Positions 6,138 through 7,798 of a DNA stretch of 7,798 nt are shown here, piece by piece. Under the pieces are notes generated by a model. The model searched no databases, was not told the DNA's origin, and worked only from the letters and a program-made list of their open reading frames with translations. This stretch comes from Selenomonas sp. (GTDB taxonomy: Bacteria; Bacillota; Negativicutes; Selenomonadales; Selenomonadaceae): the NCBI RefSeq assembly GCF_022771645.1, contig NZ_JALFCU010000121.1, positions 1-7,798 on the forward strand. Reading direction: 5' to 3'. Within the stretch, counting starts at the first letter, position 1, and the number at the start of each line of letters is the position of its first letter. The position numbers and the translations under genes were made by a program.

Positions 6138-7697
6138 TTACTCAAACTCGATCGTCGCCGGCGGCTTGCCCGTGCAATCGTAGAGCACACGGTTCACGCC
6201 CTTGACTTCGTTGACGATGCGGCTCGTGACCGTGCTGAGCACGTCCCACGGCAGCTGCGCGCTCTCGGCCGTCATGAAGTCGCTCGTCTGGACGGCGCGC
6301 AGCGCGATGGCGTAATCGTACGTGCGCCCGTCGCCCATGACGCCGACGGAACGCATGTTCGTGAGAGCCGCGAAATACTGGCCGAGGTCTTTGTCCGCGC
6401 CCGCTTTCGCGACTTCCTCGCGGTAGATGGCGTCCGCGTCCTGCACGATCCGGACCTTTTCCTCCGTGACTTCGCCGATGATGCGGATGCCGAGGCCCGG
6501 CCCTGGGAATGGCTGGCGGTTTACGAGGTACTCAGGGATGCCGAGCTCGCGGCCGACGGCGCGCACTTCGTCTTTGAACAGCAGCCTGAGCGGCTCAACG
6601 ATTTCCTCGAAGTCGACGTAGTCCGGCAAGCCGCCGACGTTATGATGGCTCTTGATGACGGCGGATTTTCCAAGGCCGCTCTCGATGACATCGGGGTAGA
6701 TCGTGCCTTGCACGAGGTAGTCGACCGCGCCGATCTTTTTCGCTTCTTCCTCAAAGACGCGGATGAATTCCTCGCCGATAATCTTGCGTTTGCGCTCCGG
6801 CTCCGTCACTTCCGCGAGCTTCGCATAGAAGCGGTCTTTCGCGTTGACGCGGATGAAGTTCACATCATACGGGCCGTCGGGGCCGAACACGGCCTCGACC
6901 TCGTCGCCCTCGTTCTTGCGCAAGAGGCCGTGGTCGACGAAGACGCACGTCAGCTGCTTGCCGATGGCTTTCGAGAGCAGCACGGCCGCAACGGACGAAT
7001 CGACACCGCCCGACAGCGCGCAGAGCGCGCGCCCCGTGCCGATCTTCGCCTTGAGCTCCGCGACCGTCGTCTTCACGAACGAATCCATCTTCCAGTCGCC
7101 GTGGCAGCCGCAGACGTCATAGACGAAGTTTTTGAGCATCGTCTTGCCCTGCGCCGTGTGCATGACCTCGGGGTGGAACTGCGTCGCATAGAGCTTCTCC
7201 GCTGCCTTCTCCATCGCGGCCACGGGGCAGACGGGCGTCCCGGCCGTGACCGTGAAGCCTGCCGGCGCCTGCGCGATGTAGTCCGTGTGGCTCATCCAGC
7301 AGATCGTCTGTTCGTCAACGCCCTGGAAGAGCTTTGACGATTTGCCTTCCGCCTTGACCGTGACTTCCGTCTTGCCGTACTCGCTCGTCGGCGCCGTCTC
7401 GACCGTGCCGCCGAGGAGGTGCGCCATGAGCTGCGAGCCGTAGCAGATGCCGAGCACGGGGATGCCGAGGCGGAAGAGCTCCGGCGAGCACGTCGCGGAG
7501 TCCGCCTTGTACACGCTGTTCGGTCCGCCCGTCAGGATGATGCCTTTCGGCGCCATCTCCTTGATTTTTTCCAAAGGCAGCGTGTTCGGATGCACTTCGC
7601 AGTAGACGTGATCTTCGCGCACGCGGCGCGCGATGAGCTGATTGTACTGGCCGCCGAAGTCCAGCACGAGAATGAGTTCGTTAGCAGGCTTGCTCAA
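6138..7697 (-). CDS. guaA: GMP synthase, glutamine-hydrolysing
   Basis: GuaA converts XMP to GMP with ATP and glutamine, the last step of guanine nucleotide synthesis. The 519 residues are full length. The class I glutamine amidotransferase domain comes first, with triad Cys85 (in GICYGSQ), His175 and Glu177 (in HPEV). The ATP pyrophosphatase domain follows with its P-loop SGGVDSS at 229-235 and the GLGKSAVIKSHHNVGGLPDY stretch. The C-terminal dimerisation domain ends in KPPATIEFE. The start is TTG at 7697, with GGGGAGG (7715-7709) 11 bases upstream; no ATG lies near the conserved N-terminus, so TTG is the reasonable choice. It ends at a strong hairpin, so it is probably transcribed apart from the genes to its left. 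I see no clear promoter in the 41 bases between the upstream gene and the start. Confidence 0.98.
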   Translation of the reverse strand: MSKPANELILVLDFGGQYNQLIARRVREDHVYCEVHPNTLPLEKIKEMAPKGIILTGGPNSVYKADSATCSPELFRLGIPVLGICYGSQLMAHLLGGTVETAPTSEYGKTEVTVKAEGKSSKLFQGVDEQTICWMSHTDYIAQAPAGFTVTAGTPVCPVAAMEKAAEKLYATQFHPEVMHTAQGKTMLKNFVYDVCGCHGDWKMDSFVKTTVAELKAKIGTGRALCALSGGVDSSVAAVLLSKAIGKQLTCVFVDHGLLRKNEGDEVEAVFGPDGPYDVNFIRVNAKDRFYAKLAEVTEPERKRKIIGEEFIRVFEEEAKKIGAVDYLVQGTIYPDVIESGLGKSAVIKSHHNVGGLPDYVDFEEIVEPLRLLFKDEVRAVGRELGIPEYLVNRQPFPGPGLGIRIIGEVTEEKVRIVQDADAIYREEVAKAGADKDLGQYFAALTNMRSVGVMGDGRTYDYAIALRAVQTSDFMTAESAQLPWDVLSTVTSRIVNEVKGVNRVLYDCTGKPPATIEFE

Positions 7698-7708
7698 TGT
7701 GAAAATTT

Positions 7709-7715
7709 CCTCCCC
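7709..7715 (-). promoter_or_regulatory. Shine-Dalgarno site of guaA
   Basis: GGGGAGG lies 11 bases before the TTG at 7697. It is strong in sequence but a little far, and it is the main support for a TTG start. Confidence 0.65.
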
Positions 7716-7733
7716 AAGCGGTCGTGATGGAAC

Positions 7734-7759
7734 AAAAATCAGAGGTCTTCATGCACCTC
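7734..7759 (-). terminator. Weak candidate terminator of the upstream gene
   Basis: On the minus strand GAGGT (7759-7755) can pair with ACCTC (7746-7742) over an 8-base loop, followed after TGA by TTTTT (7738-7734). The stem overlaps the last codons of the upstream reading frame. Five base pairs make this marginal; guaA may instead be co-transcribed with that gene. Confidence 0.3.
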
Positions 7760-7798
7760 GGAGAAATAGATGACCGTGACCGTGTCTTCTTTCGTCAC
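7739..7798 (-). CDS. C-terminal end of an unrecognised protein (5' part outside window)
   Basis: An open frame enters from the right edge and reads VTKEDTVTVIYFSEVHEDL before a TGA at 7741-7739. Nineteen codons are too few to name the protein, and I do not recognise the end. Codon choice resembles that of the neighbouring genes. The frame lies 41 bases upstream of the guaA start on the same strand, and could be its operon partner. It may also be a chance open frame, since a 19-codon run is not significant alone. Confidence 0.45.
   Translation of the reverse strand: MTKEDTVTVIYFSEVHEDL

Noticed and set aside
6121..6150. A possible promoter for the DUF4321 gene beginning with TTGAGT near the guaA stop
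   Set aside because: No acceptable -10 hexamer lies 16-18 bases downstream, and the transcript would in any case run into the terminator hairpin.
4812..7337. An 841-codon open frame on the plus strand across radC, maf, the DUF4321 gene and most of guaA
   Set aside because: It is in exact codon register with all four minus-strand genes, which happen to share one frame. In that register a stop appears only where a sense gene uses TTA, CTA or TCA, codons rare in GC-rich DNA. Its product is a low-complexity run of Arg, His, Asp, Glu and Ala with no recognisable domain.
1..7798. A mobile element, CRISPR array, defence or toxin-antitoxin system
   Set aside because: Every stretch is accounted for by conserved housekeeping genes or short gaps; there are no direct-repeat arrays, transposase motifs or gene-sized unexplained regions.

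Overview
This GC-rich window carries nine genes, all read on the minus strand, so transcription runs from the right edge to the left edge. It looks like chromosomal housekeeping DNA from a Firmicute. The order DUF4321 gene, maf, radC, mreB, mreC, mreD, PBP2 gene, together with full Shine-Dalgarno sites, fits that phylum. High GC combined with a double-membrane-type mre cluster makes the Negativicutes (Selenomonas-like relatives) my best guess. That placement rests on gene order and protein flavour, not on a search.

Layout in transcription order: (1) the last 19 codons of an unrecognised gene (7798-7739); (2) guaA, GMP synthetase, with a TTG start (7697-6138), followed by a perfect 13-bp hairpin terminator (6120-6092); (3) a short cluster of a DUF4321 membrane protein (6074-5805), maf (5795-5229) and radC (5228-4539); (4) a 133-bp gap with an extended -10 promoter, then mreB (4405-3365), mreC (3363-2347) and mreD (2350-1856); (5) a 101-bp gap with two hairpins, then the class B transpeptidase PBP2 (mrdA/pbpA), which starts with TTG at 1754 and runs off the left edge at base 1. 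No gene-free stretch exceeds 300 bases.

Functionally, MreB, MreC, MreD and PBP2 are the core of the elongasome (Rod complex): the actin-like filament, the two membrane scaffolds and the transpeptidase that build the lateral wall. Maf is a nucleotide pyrophosphatase linked to septation in Bacillus. RadC is a JAMM-fold protein of uncertain role that commonly sits beside mreB. GuaA makes GMP and is probably a separate transcription unit.

I found no mobile element, CRISPR array, RNA gene or defence system. The points worth a second look are regulatory: a terminator abutting the ribosome-binding site of the DUF4321 gene, a structured leader before PBP2, and several non-ATG starts. The very long open frames on the plus strand are antisense shadows.
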